DNA from: a virus
Strand: one strand, 5' to 3'
DNA length: 26,414 nucleotides
Virus record (IMG/VR): IMGVR_UViG_3300030098_002546
Span: 1-26,414 of that record
Shown here: piece after piece, positions 1-7,273 of the stretch
Layout: each line of letters opens with the position of its first letter
Numbering within the stretch: the first letter of the stretch is position 1
Translations under genes and position numbers: made by a program
The notes under the pieces: generated by a model
The model's input: only the letters and a program-made list of their open reading frames with translations
Database searches by the model: none
Told to the model about the DNA's origin: nothing

Positions 1-465
1 CTTGAGGCAAAAATCGGAAACACTGAAGAAGAACTAAGACGTTACAAAGAGCAGTCTAGGGAACTCAGTGAACAAGTAATACCTGATAAACTTGCAGAGC
101 TTGGCGTTTCTGACTTAAAACTGTCAGACGGCTCTCGTATATCAGCAGAACCATTTTATAGCGCACGCATTACAGCGCAGAATCTACAGACAGCACATGA
201 ATGGCTAAGAGAAAACGGTCACGGTGACATTATAAAGAACACCTTAACCATTACTTTCGGTCAGGGAGAAGACGTGCTGGCAAAAGAATTGGTCGATCAG
301 CTTGCAAAAGAAGGCTACATGCCAGAAACAAAAGAAGCTGTTCATCCAAGCACCTTACGCGCTTTCGTAAAAGAAAGAATCGAGTCGGGTGATCCATCGT
401 TTGACGTGTCAACACAGAAAAGTTTTTCTGTTTACACTGGCAAACGCACAAAAATAAACCGTTGA
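1..465 (+). CDS. Conserved phage hypothetical protein, 5'-truncated
   Basis: The reading frame is open from base 1 to a TGA at 463-465, giving the last 154 residues of a protein that begins before the window. The visible part opens with a charged, probably helical segment (EEELRRYKEQSRELSEQ). The C-terminus carries a pattern VHPSTLRAFVKERIESG followed by FSVYTGKR, which I associate with an uncharacterised phage protein family usually found next to replication and ssDNA-binding genes. No catalytic motif is visible. It lies 22 bp upstream of the putative ssDNA-binding protein on the same strand, so a part in DNA replication or recombination is likely by context only. The function is unknown. 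An internal ATG at 319 is too late to be the true start, because the protein-like sequence continues upstream of it. Confidence 0.75.
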   Translation, partial: LEAKIGNTEEELRRYKEQSRELSEQVIPDKLAELGVSDLKLSDGSRISAEPFYSARITAQNLQTAHEWLRENGHGDIIKNTLTITFGQGEDVLAKELVDQLAKEGYMPETKEAVHPSTLRAFVKERIESGDPSFDVSTQKSFSVYTGKRTKINR

Positions 466-487
466 ATAAATAAAGAGGAAATAAGAT

Positions 488-1285
488 ATGGCAACGAAGA
501 AAAGTAATGGGACTTCTATAACGTCCCTATTTGAAAACATCGAAGAAAAAGGTTTCGGTGAACTCGGAGCGGAAGACCTTCGCACTCCACGAATCAGCAT
601 AGTCCAAGCGCTGTCTCCACAGAGACAAAAAACGTCTAGTGACTATCTAGCTGAAGCAGAGGAAGGTGATCTGTACTACAGTGGAAGCAACATTGTCGTC
701 AATGGCGACGAAGGTGTGCTCTTTCTACCTACTTACTACAGCAAAACACTCGTTGAGTGGGGTTTACGTGAGAAAGGTGGAGGCATCAAAGGTGTCCACC
801 CTTCGGATTCAGACCTTTTGAACCGATGCACACGCGATAGTCAAGGAAGACTGATTACACCAGGAGGGGAAACTCAGCTGACTGTAACAGCCAACCACTA
901 CGGCTTCGCGCTTATTGATGACGTAGCACAAAAATGCGTTATGAATATGACAGGATCGCAACTAAAACATTCGCGTGCGTGGAACACATTGATCCAAGGT
1001 ACAAAGATGAAGGGAGCAAAAGGCATGTTTACGCCTCCAGCTTACTCGCATTGGTACCGTCTATCCACACAAGTCGAGTCCAATGATAGAGGTAGCTGGT
1101 ACAGTTACCACATCACACAGGAGCGGGTGTTAGAGGAAAGCGAAAAAGATCTCTTTGCAGAAGCAGAAGAGTTCGCTAAGTTCGCATCTTCTGGTGCACT
1201 GGATCAGCTAGGTGGACCTAGCAGCAGTTCTAGTAGCAGTCCTGCGTTGGAACAGTCTGGTAAGAAAGCAGACTGGGAAGACTAA
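488..1285 (+). CDS. Putative single-stranded DNA-binding protein (phage type)
   Basis: This 265-aa protein has a strong start: a GAGGAA ribosome site lies about 7 bases before the ATG. Residues about 30-220 form one compact domain with many aromatic residues (the LFLPTYYSKTLVEWG segment, near residue 75, is the part I recognise from a widespread uncharacterised phage family). The domain is followed by an acidic helix, a run of seven serines (residues about 244-250) and a short tail ending ADWED. A globular domain, flexible linker and acidic tip is the layout of SSB and T7 gp2.5 proteins, whose tails contact replication partners. The gene sits just ahead of primase, helicase and polymerase, which fits. 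The sequence has no obvious OB-fold signature that I can verify, so the function is inferred from layout and context. A RecT/Erf-like annealing protein is an alternative. Confidence 0.55.
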   Translation: MATKKSNGTSITSLFENIEEKGFGELGAEDLRTPRISIVQALSPQRQKTSSDYLAEAEEGDLYYSGSNIVVNGDEGVLFLPTYYSKTLVEWGLREKGGGIKGVHPSDSDLLNRCTRDSQGRLITPGGETQLTVTANHYGFALIDDVAQKCVMNMTGSQLKHSRAWNTLIQGTKMKGAKGMFTPPAYSHWYRLSTQVESNDRGSWYSYHITQERVLEESEKDLFAEAEEFAKFASSGALDQLGGPSSSSSSSPALEQSGKKADWED

Positions 1286-1293
1286 ACGAAAAA

Positions 1294-1360
1294 AGGATGC
1301 CCCTCTGTATATGTTGTGTATAGACAAATAAACAATAACAGAGTCCAGAGGGGTTTTCCT
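1294..1360 (+). terminator. Hairpin with T-tract between ssDNA-binding and primase genes
   Basis: In the 92-bp gap before the primase, CCCCTCTG (1300-1307) is the perfect reverse complement of CAGAGGGG (1346-1353). The right arm is followed directly by TTTT. AGGA (1294-1297) and TCCT (1357-1360) can extend the stem after a small bulge. The left arm can instead pair CTCTG with the CAGAG at 1339-1343, so two stems compete. The 38-base loop is long for a simple rho-independent terminator. It may be a weak terminator, an attenuator that lowers primase expression, or an RNA-processing site. The primase ribosome site begins only a few bases downstream. Confidence 0.4.
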
Positions 1361-1377
1361 AGAGACAAGGAAGCTAT

Positions 1378-2967
1378 GTGAAAGAAAAAGCAGAAATTTT
1401 GATGAGCATTTTCTCTGGTTTAACTAGAGCACACGGAATTTATGAAATAACAGGAAAGCAAAAGAACACAGCAAAAGGAATTAAGAAAGAAGGTAGAGGA
1501 AAAACTCTGCACCAACCAGTTACAACAGAGCTTTGGCAAAAACACATTGCTGGAGAGGTATCAATAGGAATTATTCCTTTAACAGACGATGAAAAATGTT
1601 CTTGGGGATGTATTGATGTGGACGAATATCCCATCAACACCAAGCAAATTATAAAGACAATCAGTGAAATGCAATTGCCCCTTGTACCCTGCATGACAAA
1701 ATCAGGCGGGGTGCATCTGTTTATGTTTACTAAAGAACCTATATCCGCGTTTAAGTTTCAAAACAAACTAGAAGAGATAGCGGCAGCAATGGGCCGTACA
1801 GGAGATGAGATATTTCCTAAACAATACGAATGGTCAAAGCAGTTGCCCCAACAAAAGCAAACAGGAAACTGGTTAAACATGCCGTATTTTTCTGGAGACG
1901 ATACTACACGATACGCTCTAAACTCAAAGGGAGACGCTTTAAGCATTGAAGAGTTTGTAAGAGTTGTAAAAAGAAGAGCAATTAGTGAGGAAGACTTAGA
2001 TAAGTTTGTTGCAATAAAAAAGAGCAGAAAGAAACAACTAAACGGAGACGGTTTGTGGGACGAGGCGCCTCCTTGTTTAGTTCACATGAAACTTAACGGC
2101 GTGCCCGAAGGCACAAGAAATAACGCAATGTTGAACTACGGAGTGTTTTTAAGAAAGGTTTATCCTGAAGGCGAGCAGTGGAAAGACAAACTACAGGAAG
2201 TAAACAAGACAGCTTGTACAAACGCTCTGTCTCACAGCGAGCTTAACTCAATCATACAAAGTTTAGAAAAAACGGATTACAAGTATCAGTGTGGCAAAGA
2301 CCCGTTAAAAAGTTTTTGCCAGAGCGGTATCTGTATAACCAAAAGACATGGCATAGACGCATCACAAAGAGAACCTGTTTATGGAGGTCTTAGAAAATAC
2401 ATGACTGATCCACCTCTTTGGCACTTAGACATTGATGGTCAAACAATTGTTTTAGAAACAAAACAGCTTCATAACTTTTCTATGTATCAACAAAAATGTA
2501 TGGAGGTTTTAAATATATGTCCGCCTGATAAAAAGAAATCAGACTGGGTTGCGCAACTTAACGCGTGGCTACAGGAAGTGCAGATTGTTGATGTGCCTTC
2601 TGACATGACAAAGAGAGGTGTGTTGAAGGACGCGATCTATGAGTTTTGCAGAATATCAGAATCATCTTCTCGTATGGCTTTAGTTTCTGGTGGTGTGTAT
2701 AGACACGAAGAAGAGGGCATCAAAGAGTGGTGGTTTACAGGTAGGGATGCGGTCATCTTTATACAAGAGTTTAAGAAGATGAGGAACATTAAAGAAGCAG
2801 AGGTGTTTACACAGTTAAAAGAAATGGGAGGCATCAACGCATCTAAATGGGTTGACAAGGCGGTTGGAAACAAAAAGGTTTGGATTATGGATGTTAGAGA
2901 AATAAATGAAGACGCTGTGTCTTTAGATGATTTTAGATTAGAAACGGAGGACAAAGAATGGGAGTAA
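1378..2967 (+). CDS. Archaeo-eukaryotic-type (AEP/PrimPol-like) DNA primase
   Basis: This 529-aa protein would synthesise primers for phage DNA replication. The N-terminal 190 residues show the AEP core: the metal-binding acidic pair D80 and D82 in GCIDVDEY, then a basic/His motif TKSGGVHLFMF (S109 to H113), then EIFPKQ at 144-149, and a downstream Asn/Arg segment near residues 164-178. The arrangement resembles primases of TOTE-type elements more than the TOPRIM primase-helicase of T7. Residues about 230-335 look like a primase C-terminal helical domain ending in a Cys/His-containing stretch (YQCGKDPLKSFCQSGIC). The last 190 residues are of unknown fold. The start is GTG with AAGGAAG about 6 bases upstream. 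An in-frame ATG at 1402 is possible, while the ATG at 1376 meets a stop at once. Its end overlaps the helicase start by 10 bp. Confidence 0.8.
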   Translation: MKEKAEILMSIFSGLTRAHGIYEITGKQKNTAKGIKKEGRGKTLHQPVTTELWQKHIAGEVSIGIIPLTDDEKCSWGCIDVDEYPINTKQIIKTISEMQLPLVPCMTKSGGVHLFMFTKEPISAFKFQNKLEEIAAAMGRTGDEIFPKQYEWSKQLPQQKQTGNWLNMPYFSGDDTTRYALNSKGDALSIEEFVRVVKRRAISEEDLDKFVAIKKSRKKQLNGDGLWDEAPPCLVHMKLNGVPEGTRNNAMLNYGVFLRKVYPEGEQWKDKLQEVNKTACTNALSHSELNSIIQSLEKTDYKYQCGKDPLKSFCQSGICITKRHGIDASQREPVYGGLRKYMTDPPLWHLDIDGQTIVLETKQLHNFSMYQQKCMEVLNICPPDKKKSDWVAQLNAWLQEVQIVDVPSDMTKRGVLKDAIYEFCRISESSSRMALVSGGVYRHEEEGIKEWWFTGRDAVIFIQEFKKMRNIKEAEVFTQLKEMGGINASKWVDKAVGNKKVWIMDVREINEDAVSLDDFRLETEDKEWE

Positions 2968-4499
2968 CAAAATACTATGGCCCTCCAGGAACAGGGAAAA
3001 CAACAACTTTATTAAACATTATAGAGAAAAGCATAGACGAGGGAGTTGCGCCAGAGCGAATTGCTTTTATGTCCTTTTCTAAAAAAGCAGCGGAGGAGGG
3101 TAAGACCAGAGCACACGTTAAGTTTGGTTTGACTTTTGAAGAGATGCCTTATTTCTGCACGAGTCACGCGTTTTGCAAAAGAGTTATGGGTATATCGCAT
3201 GTGGTAGGTGGCAGAGATGTGTTTGATTTTCTAAGAGAATACGAGTTTAGACTTACAAAAGAATACCCTAACAATGCAAGAGCGATTAGGTCCGTGGTCC
3301 AAGATCCTTACTTCGACATCATAGAACGTGCAAAAACAAACTGTCGATCTTTGAAAGAAGAGCGTTTGTCCTTGGACGTTGAGCAAAGAAAAGGGGTTGT
3401 ACCACACATGTTGGAACCGTTATCAGAAGCTTGGGAAGAGTTTAGGTTGTCTCGAACACCTGTTTTGTTTTCTTTTGCTGATATGATTGTGAGCTTTTTG
3501 GAAGATGGTACAGCACCGTCACTGGATCTTTTGATTGTAGACGAAGCACAGGACTTAGCTGAACTGAACTGGCGTTTGGTTGACAAGTTGGCACAGACCA
3601 CAGAGAAAGTTTACATAGCTGGAGACGACGACCAAGCTATATACGAGTGGAATGGAGCAAGGCCAGAGAGATTTGTAGACTATGACGGAGATAAAATAGT
3701 ATTAAACCAGTCCTATAGGATACCGAGCACTGTACACCCAATTGCAAAAAGAATATCAGAAAGAATTGTTAGCAGAGAGCCAAAAGAATATAAACCCAGA
3801 CAAGAGCCAGGAACAGTTAACAACGTATCGTCTATAGAAACACTACCTTTAGAAGAAGGCCAGTGGTTGGTTATGGCATCTTGCGATTACATGCTGACAG
3901 ACACATCTAAGGGATATAACGTTAGAAAGTTTTTGATTGATAACGGTTACCCCTTTTCTCACAACCAATACAGGTACATTCCTTTAAGAATGGTTTCAGC
4001 CATAGACACTTGGAACAAGATAAAAACAGAAGAAGTAACTTTGGCAGAGCTTGATGATTTGTATTATTACTTAGGAAAACAGGGAGTAAAAAGAGGTTTT
4101 ATAAGCAAGGTGGGACAAGACAAAGAACTAGGACACAAAGTAACTTTACAAGAAGCCATGGATAACTATGGTTTGAAAGAAGAAATACTAGACAAAACAT
4201 GGAAAGAACTGTTTGACAAAAGCATAGACGTAGAAAGAAAAGCATTTATTGAAAAAGCAATGAACAATAAAGAAGACCTACATGGAGAACCGCGGATTGT
4301 TATTTCTACAATACACCAAGCAAAAGGCGGTGAAGCGGAGAATGTAGCTGTGTATCTTGATTTATCGAAAGCACAGAAGCGTTCTTCAACACTACAACCC
4401 GATGGGCTACACAGACAATTCTACGTTGCGGTTACTCGCACAATAGAGAACCTGTATTTTATAAAAGCCCAAGATGATTACTATAGGTACGTTATATGA
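2958..4499 (+). CDS. UvrD/Rep-like superfamily 1 DNA helicase
   Basis: This 513-aa ATP-dependent DNA helicase has the SF1A motifs in order: Walker A GPPGTGKTT (residues 8-16), motif Ia FMSFSKKAAEE, Walker B/DEAQ at 195-198, motif III AGDDDQAIYEWNGA, motif IV LNQSYRIPSTV, motif V STIHQAKGGEAENV (near 450-463) and motif VI QFYVAVTRT (near 490). The protein is shorter than UvrD or Rep (about 670-720 aa), mainly through smaller inserted subdomains. It lies between primase and polymerase with overlaps at both ends (10 bp with the primase, ATGA with the polymerase), so the three are probably made together. No DnaB- or T7 gp4-type helicase is visible in the window, so this protein may be the fork helicase. 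A role in recombination or restart remains possible. Confidence 0.9.
   Translation: MGVTKYYGPPGTGKTTTLLNIIEKSIDEGVAPERIAFMSFSKKAAEEGKTRAHVKFGLTFEEMPYFCTSHAFCKRVMGISHVVGGRDVFDFLREYEFRLTKEYPNNARAIRSVVQDPYFDIIERAKTNCRSLKEERLSLDVEQRKGVVPHMLEPLSEAWEEFRLSRTPVLFSFADMIVSFLEDGTAPSLDLLIVDEAQDLAELNWRLVDKLAQTTEKVYIAGDDDQAIYEWNGARPERFVDYDGDKIVLNQSYRIPSTVHPIAKRISERIVSREPKEYKPRQEPGTVNNVSSIETLPLEEGQWLVMASCDYMLTDTSKGYNVRKFLIDNGYPFSHNQYRYIPLRMVSAIDTWNKIKTEEVTLAELDDLYYYLGKQGVKRGFISKVGQDKELGHKVTLQEAMDNYGLKEEILDKTWKELFDKSIDVERKAFIEKAMNNKEDLHGEPRIVISTIHQAKGGEAENVAVYLDLSKAQKRSSTLQPDGLHRQFYVAVTRTIENLYFIKAQDDYYRYVI
3289..3307 (+). repeat. GGTCC 7-bp-period motif, site 1
   Basis: GGTCC at 3289 and 3296 and GATCC at 3303 follow each other with a 7-bp period, inside the helicase gene. 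Shares GTCCGTGGTCC with site 5. Confidence 0.6.
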
Positions 4500-6373
4500 G
4501 TTTTGTTTACAAACCCCCAACAGAATGGACTCCACCCGATGTCTTTCCAACACAACTATTAAAAGACGCAAAGGAGATTGCGATTGACTTAGAGACAAAA
4601 GATCCCAGTCTAAAAGAATTAGGCCCTGGATACATTCGTGGAGATGGAGAAGCCGTAGGTATATCTATTGCTTGCGACGGCTTTGCTGATTACTTTCCTT
4701 TTGCACACGAGTCAGGATTTAACTTTCCAAAGAAACGAGTTTTAGATTTTGTTAAAGACGTTGTATCAGAACAACAAGACAAAGTGTTTCACAATGCAGG
4801 ATACGACATAGGTTGGTTGAAAAACGAAGGCATAGATGTCAGCGGTAAGATTATAGATACCATGATCGTCGCACCTTTGATAAACGAAAACATGTTTTGG
4901 TACACACTAAACTCACTAGGAAGAGAATACCTACAAGAAGGAAAGTCTGAAGCAGAACTTAGGCAAGCGGCTGAAGAGTGGGGATTGGATCCAAAAGCAG
5001 AAATGTGGAGACTACCTTCTGCTTATGTTGGAACCTATGCAACACAAGATGCTGCTTTAACACTTAAACTTTGGAACCACTTTAAAATACATTTAGAAGA
5101 CCAAAACCTTTGGAACGTGTTTGAGTTAGAAATGAGAGTGCTTCCTGTGATCTTAGACATGAAGCAAAGAGGTGTTCGCGTAGATGTCGAAAGAGCGTCT
5201 GTTCTTAAAAAGAAACTAATTGCTAGAGAAAAGAAGATTATAAAAGAAATACTCGACGAGTCTGGTGTCAAAGACATACAGCTTTGGGCTGCAAATTCTT
5301 TAGCTAAAGTTTTTGATGCAATGAAGCTGTCATATTCTAGGACTCCAACAGGTCTTCCAAGCTTTACCAAAGCGTTTTTAGAAAACCACACGCACCCAAT
5401 AGCACAGAAGATAAGAGAAGCCAGAGAAGTAAACAAAACACACAGCACGTTTATAGACTCTATTTTAAAACACGAGCACAACGGACGCATACACGCTGAG
5501 ATTAGACAGTTAAAAGGTGAGTCAGGCGGTACAGTCACTGGTCGGTTGTCCATGAGCAATCCAAACTTGCAACAAGTGCCTGCGAGAAACAAAGAGATAG
5601 GCCCGTTGATTCGTTCTTTGTTTTTACCAGAGAAAGGTGAGAAGTGGTGTTCAGCTGACTTCTCGCAACAAGAGCCAAGAATACTTACACACTATGCCAG
5701 TCGTTCTCAATACGATGGAGCAGGAGCGATTGCTGACGCTTACCAACAAGGAGACGCAGACTTTCACCAAGAGGTTGCAAACCTAGTGGGTATCGACAGA
5801 AAAACAGCCAAGACAATAGGACTTGGCATTATGTACGGCATGGGCAAAGGAAAGTTAGCAGACCAGCTGGGTGTTTCTGTGAGTGAAGCGTCAGACATAT
5901 TAGCTAAGTTTAATACTTACGCACCTTTTGTTAGACAGCTTGCTGACTCTGTGATGAGAAGCGCAAGTCAAAGAGGATACATAAAAACAATACTAGGAAG
6001 GCGCTGTCACTTTGATATGTGGGAACCACTTAGATACGGAACAGGTAGACCCATGAAATACAAAGAGGCTGTGCATGAATACAACGGAGAAATTAAACGA
6101 GCGTTTGTTTACAAGGCGCTCAATAAACTAATTCAAGGTTCGGCTGCTGACATGACGAAGCAGTCCATGGTCCAGTGTTTTGAGGCGGGGTACCCCCCTC
6201 TGCTTCAAGTGCACGACGAGCTGGTGTTCTCAGTCAGGGATAAAGAGGACGTCAGCAACATCTGCAAACTCATGGAAGAAGCCGTTCCTCTGGATGTTCC
6301 AAACAAGGTTGATGCCGAGGTTGGAAAGAACTGGGGCGATTCTATGATCGCAAAAACCCAAGATATATCTTAA
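4496..6373 (+). CDS. polA: Family A DNA polymerase with 3'-5' exonuclease domain
   Basis: This 625-aa replicative polymerase has an N-terminal proofreading domain with intact catalytic residues: D31 and E33 (Exo I), D104 in HNAGYD (Exo II), and Y181/D185 in YATQD (Exo III). There is no 5'-3' exonuclease domain, as in phage replicases. The polymerase domain shows motif A DFSQQEPRILTH (D388, E393), motif B R435-K439-L443-Y447 and motif C QVHDELV (D574). Spacing maps L443 to E. coli Pol I Phe762, the nucleotide-binding residue that is Tyr in T7. Motif A also reads QQEPR where IELR is usual. The start ATG overlaps the helicase stop (ATGA), showing coupling. A GGTCC-type repeat lies inside the gene at 6162-6173. 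Confidence 0.95.
   Translation: MSFVYKPPTEWTPPDVFPTQLLKDAKEIAIDLETKDPSLKELGPGYIRGDGEAVGISIACDGFADYFPFAHESGFNFPKKRVLDFVKDVVSEQQDKVFHNAGYDIGWLKNEGIDVSGKIIDTMIVAPLINENMFWYTLNSLGREYLQEGKSEAELRQAAEEWGLDPKAEMWRLPSAYVGTYATQDAALTLKLWNHFKIHLEDQNLWNVFELEMRVLPVILDMKQRGVRVDVERASVLKKKLIAREKKIIKEILDESGVKDIQLWAANSLAKVFDAMKLSYSRTPTGLPSFTKAFLENHTHPIAQKIREAREVNKTHSTFIDSILKHEHNGRIHAEIRQLKGESGGTVTGRLSMSNPNLQQVPARNKEIGPLIRSLFLPEKGEKWCSADFSQQEPRILTHYASRSQYDGAGAIADAYQQGDADFHQEVANLVGIDRKTAKTIGLGIMYGMGKGKLADQLGVSVSEASDILAKFNTYAPFVRQLADSVMRSASQRGYIKTILGRRCHFDMWEPLRYGTGRPMKYKEAVHEYNGEIKRAFVYKALNKLIQGSAADMTKQSMVQCFEAGYPPLLQVHDELVFSVRDKEDVSNICKLMEEAVPLDVPNKVDAEVGKNWGDSMIAKTQDIS
6162..6173 (+). repeat. GGTCC 7-bp-period motif, site 2
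   Basis: AGTCC at 6162 and GGTCC at 6169, 7 bp apart, inside the polymerase gene. Shares the 13-mer AGTCCATGGTCCA with site 4 exactly. Confidence 0.6.
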
Positions 6374-6398
6374 AATATACTGTAAAATAGGAGTCGAA

Positions 6399-6569
6399 AT
6401 GGACACAAAAAAATGGAAAAGTGTAGCAATACGCAGAGAAATCGTTGATATAGCCGCTGAAATCGGTGAAAAAACGGAAAGACCTACCAGCAATGTTTTT
6501 GCTTTCGCGGTAAAACGTTTGAAAGAAGATCTGGAAAAGGGAAACCTCTCTGAAGTACCAAAACAGTGA
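6399..6569 (+). CDS. Small ribbon-helix-helix-like protein
   Basis: This 56-aa gene begins at an ATG with an AGGAG site about 6 bases upstream. Its layout fits a ribbon-helix-helix fold: a short strand (KSVAIRREIV), a helix (IVDIAAEIGEKTE), a turn with TSN, and a second helix (VFAFAVKRLKEDL). Proteins of this type bind DNA as dimers and often repress their own operon or act as antitoxins. It lies 25 bp after the polymerase stop, and its TGA overlaps the GTG start of the exonuclease, so the two are co-translated. No toxin-like partner is present. I infer a small transcriptional regulator of the replication module; the fold call comes from pattern only. Confidence 0.6.
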   Translation: MDTKKWKSVAIRREIVDIAAEIGEKTERPTSNVFAFAVKRLKEDLEKGNLSEVPKQ

Positions 6570-7273
6570 AGCACAAAATACTTTACGAATCACCGTATGA
6601 GTATGGTGTGTTCTCTAGTGAAACTCGCAAAAGCGGAAGGTTTTATGACTGCAATGGAGACAAACTTCCTTCAGTAACTACTGTACTATCTGGAACAAAA
6701 GAAGGAGACTTCTTGAAGAAATGGATAGACAAAGTAGGTGAGGAAGAAGCAGAACGTATTCGCCTCGAAGCTGCGGCCAGAGGCACATACATGCATAACA
6801 TTCTTGAAAAACAAATCATCAACGGTGAGATTTGGGAATACAAGCCTGAGAACGCAGAGCAAAAAAGAGCTTTGAAGATGGCATGTACGATCATGGACCA
6901 AGGGTTTCCCAACATATCACAAGTGTATGGTTGCGAAGTATCTTTGTACTATCCTGATAAATACGCAGGTCAAGCGGATGTTATTGGTGTGCATGACAAC
7001 GATCTTTCTATTATAGACTTTAAGCAGACAAACAAACCAAAGCGCAGACAGTGGGTTTGGGATTACTTTCAACAACTTGCTGCATATTCTCTGGCACACA
7101 ACGAACTGTACGGCACGGACATACACAAAGGCGTAATTATGATGTGCTCAGTAGACTGCTTGTATCAAGAGTTTGTTTTAGAAGGCAGTGAGTTTGACCG
7201 AGCTGCTGAAGCTTGGATGGATCGAGTAGAAAAGTTTAGTCTTCTGTCCAAGGAGTTGGAAGCTCAGGATTAG
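6566..7273 (+). CDS. PD-(D/E)XK exonuclease (RecB/Cas4-like nuclease)
   Basis: This 235-aa nuclease probably trims DNA ends in phage recombination, replication or host DNA breakdown, comparable in role to T7 gp6 or lambda exonuclease. The motifs are in the expected order: a helix with ARGTYMHNILE (H77), an acidic residue E124, GQAD with D138, the catalytic core D151-F-K153 in IIDFKQ, then the helix YFQQLAAYSLA (Q170, Y174), as in the RecB nuclease family. It starts at a GTG that overlaps the stop of the small upstream gene (GTGA) and has no clear ribosome site of its own, so translation is probably coupled. It is the last gene of the rightward unit. Its final 38 bases overlap the 3' end of the convergent 1808-aa gene. 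Confidence 0.85.
   Translation: MKHKILYESPYEYGVFSSETRKSGRFYDCNGDKLPSVTTVLSGTKEGDFLKKWIDKVGEEEAERIRLEAAARGTYMHNILEKQIINGEIWEYKPENAEQKRALKMACTIMDQGFPNISQVYGCEVSLYYPDKYAGQADVIGVHDNDLSIIDFKQTNKPKRRQWVWDYFQQLAAYSLAHNELYGTDIHKGVIMMCSVDCLYQEFVLEGSEFDRAAEAWMDRVEKFSLLSKELEAQD

Noticed and set aside
5035-5592. 185-aa - strand open frame inside the polymerase gene
   Set aside because: It lies fully within a well-conserved polymerase domain, has Cys/Ser-rich composition typical of an antisense shadow, and no ribosome site.
6399-7273. Toxin-antitoxin pair (RHH plus nuclease)
   Set aside because: The nuclease has RecB-type motifs and phage-exonuclease context, not a toxin family pattern. The RHH-like gene is more simply a regulator.
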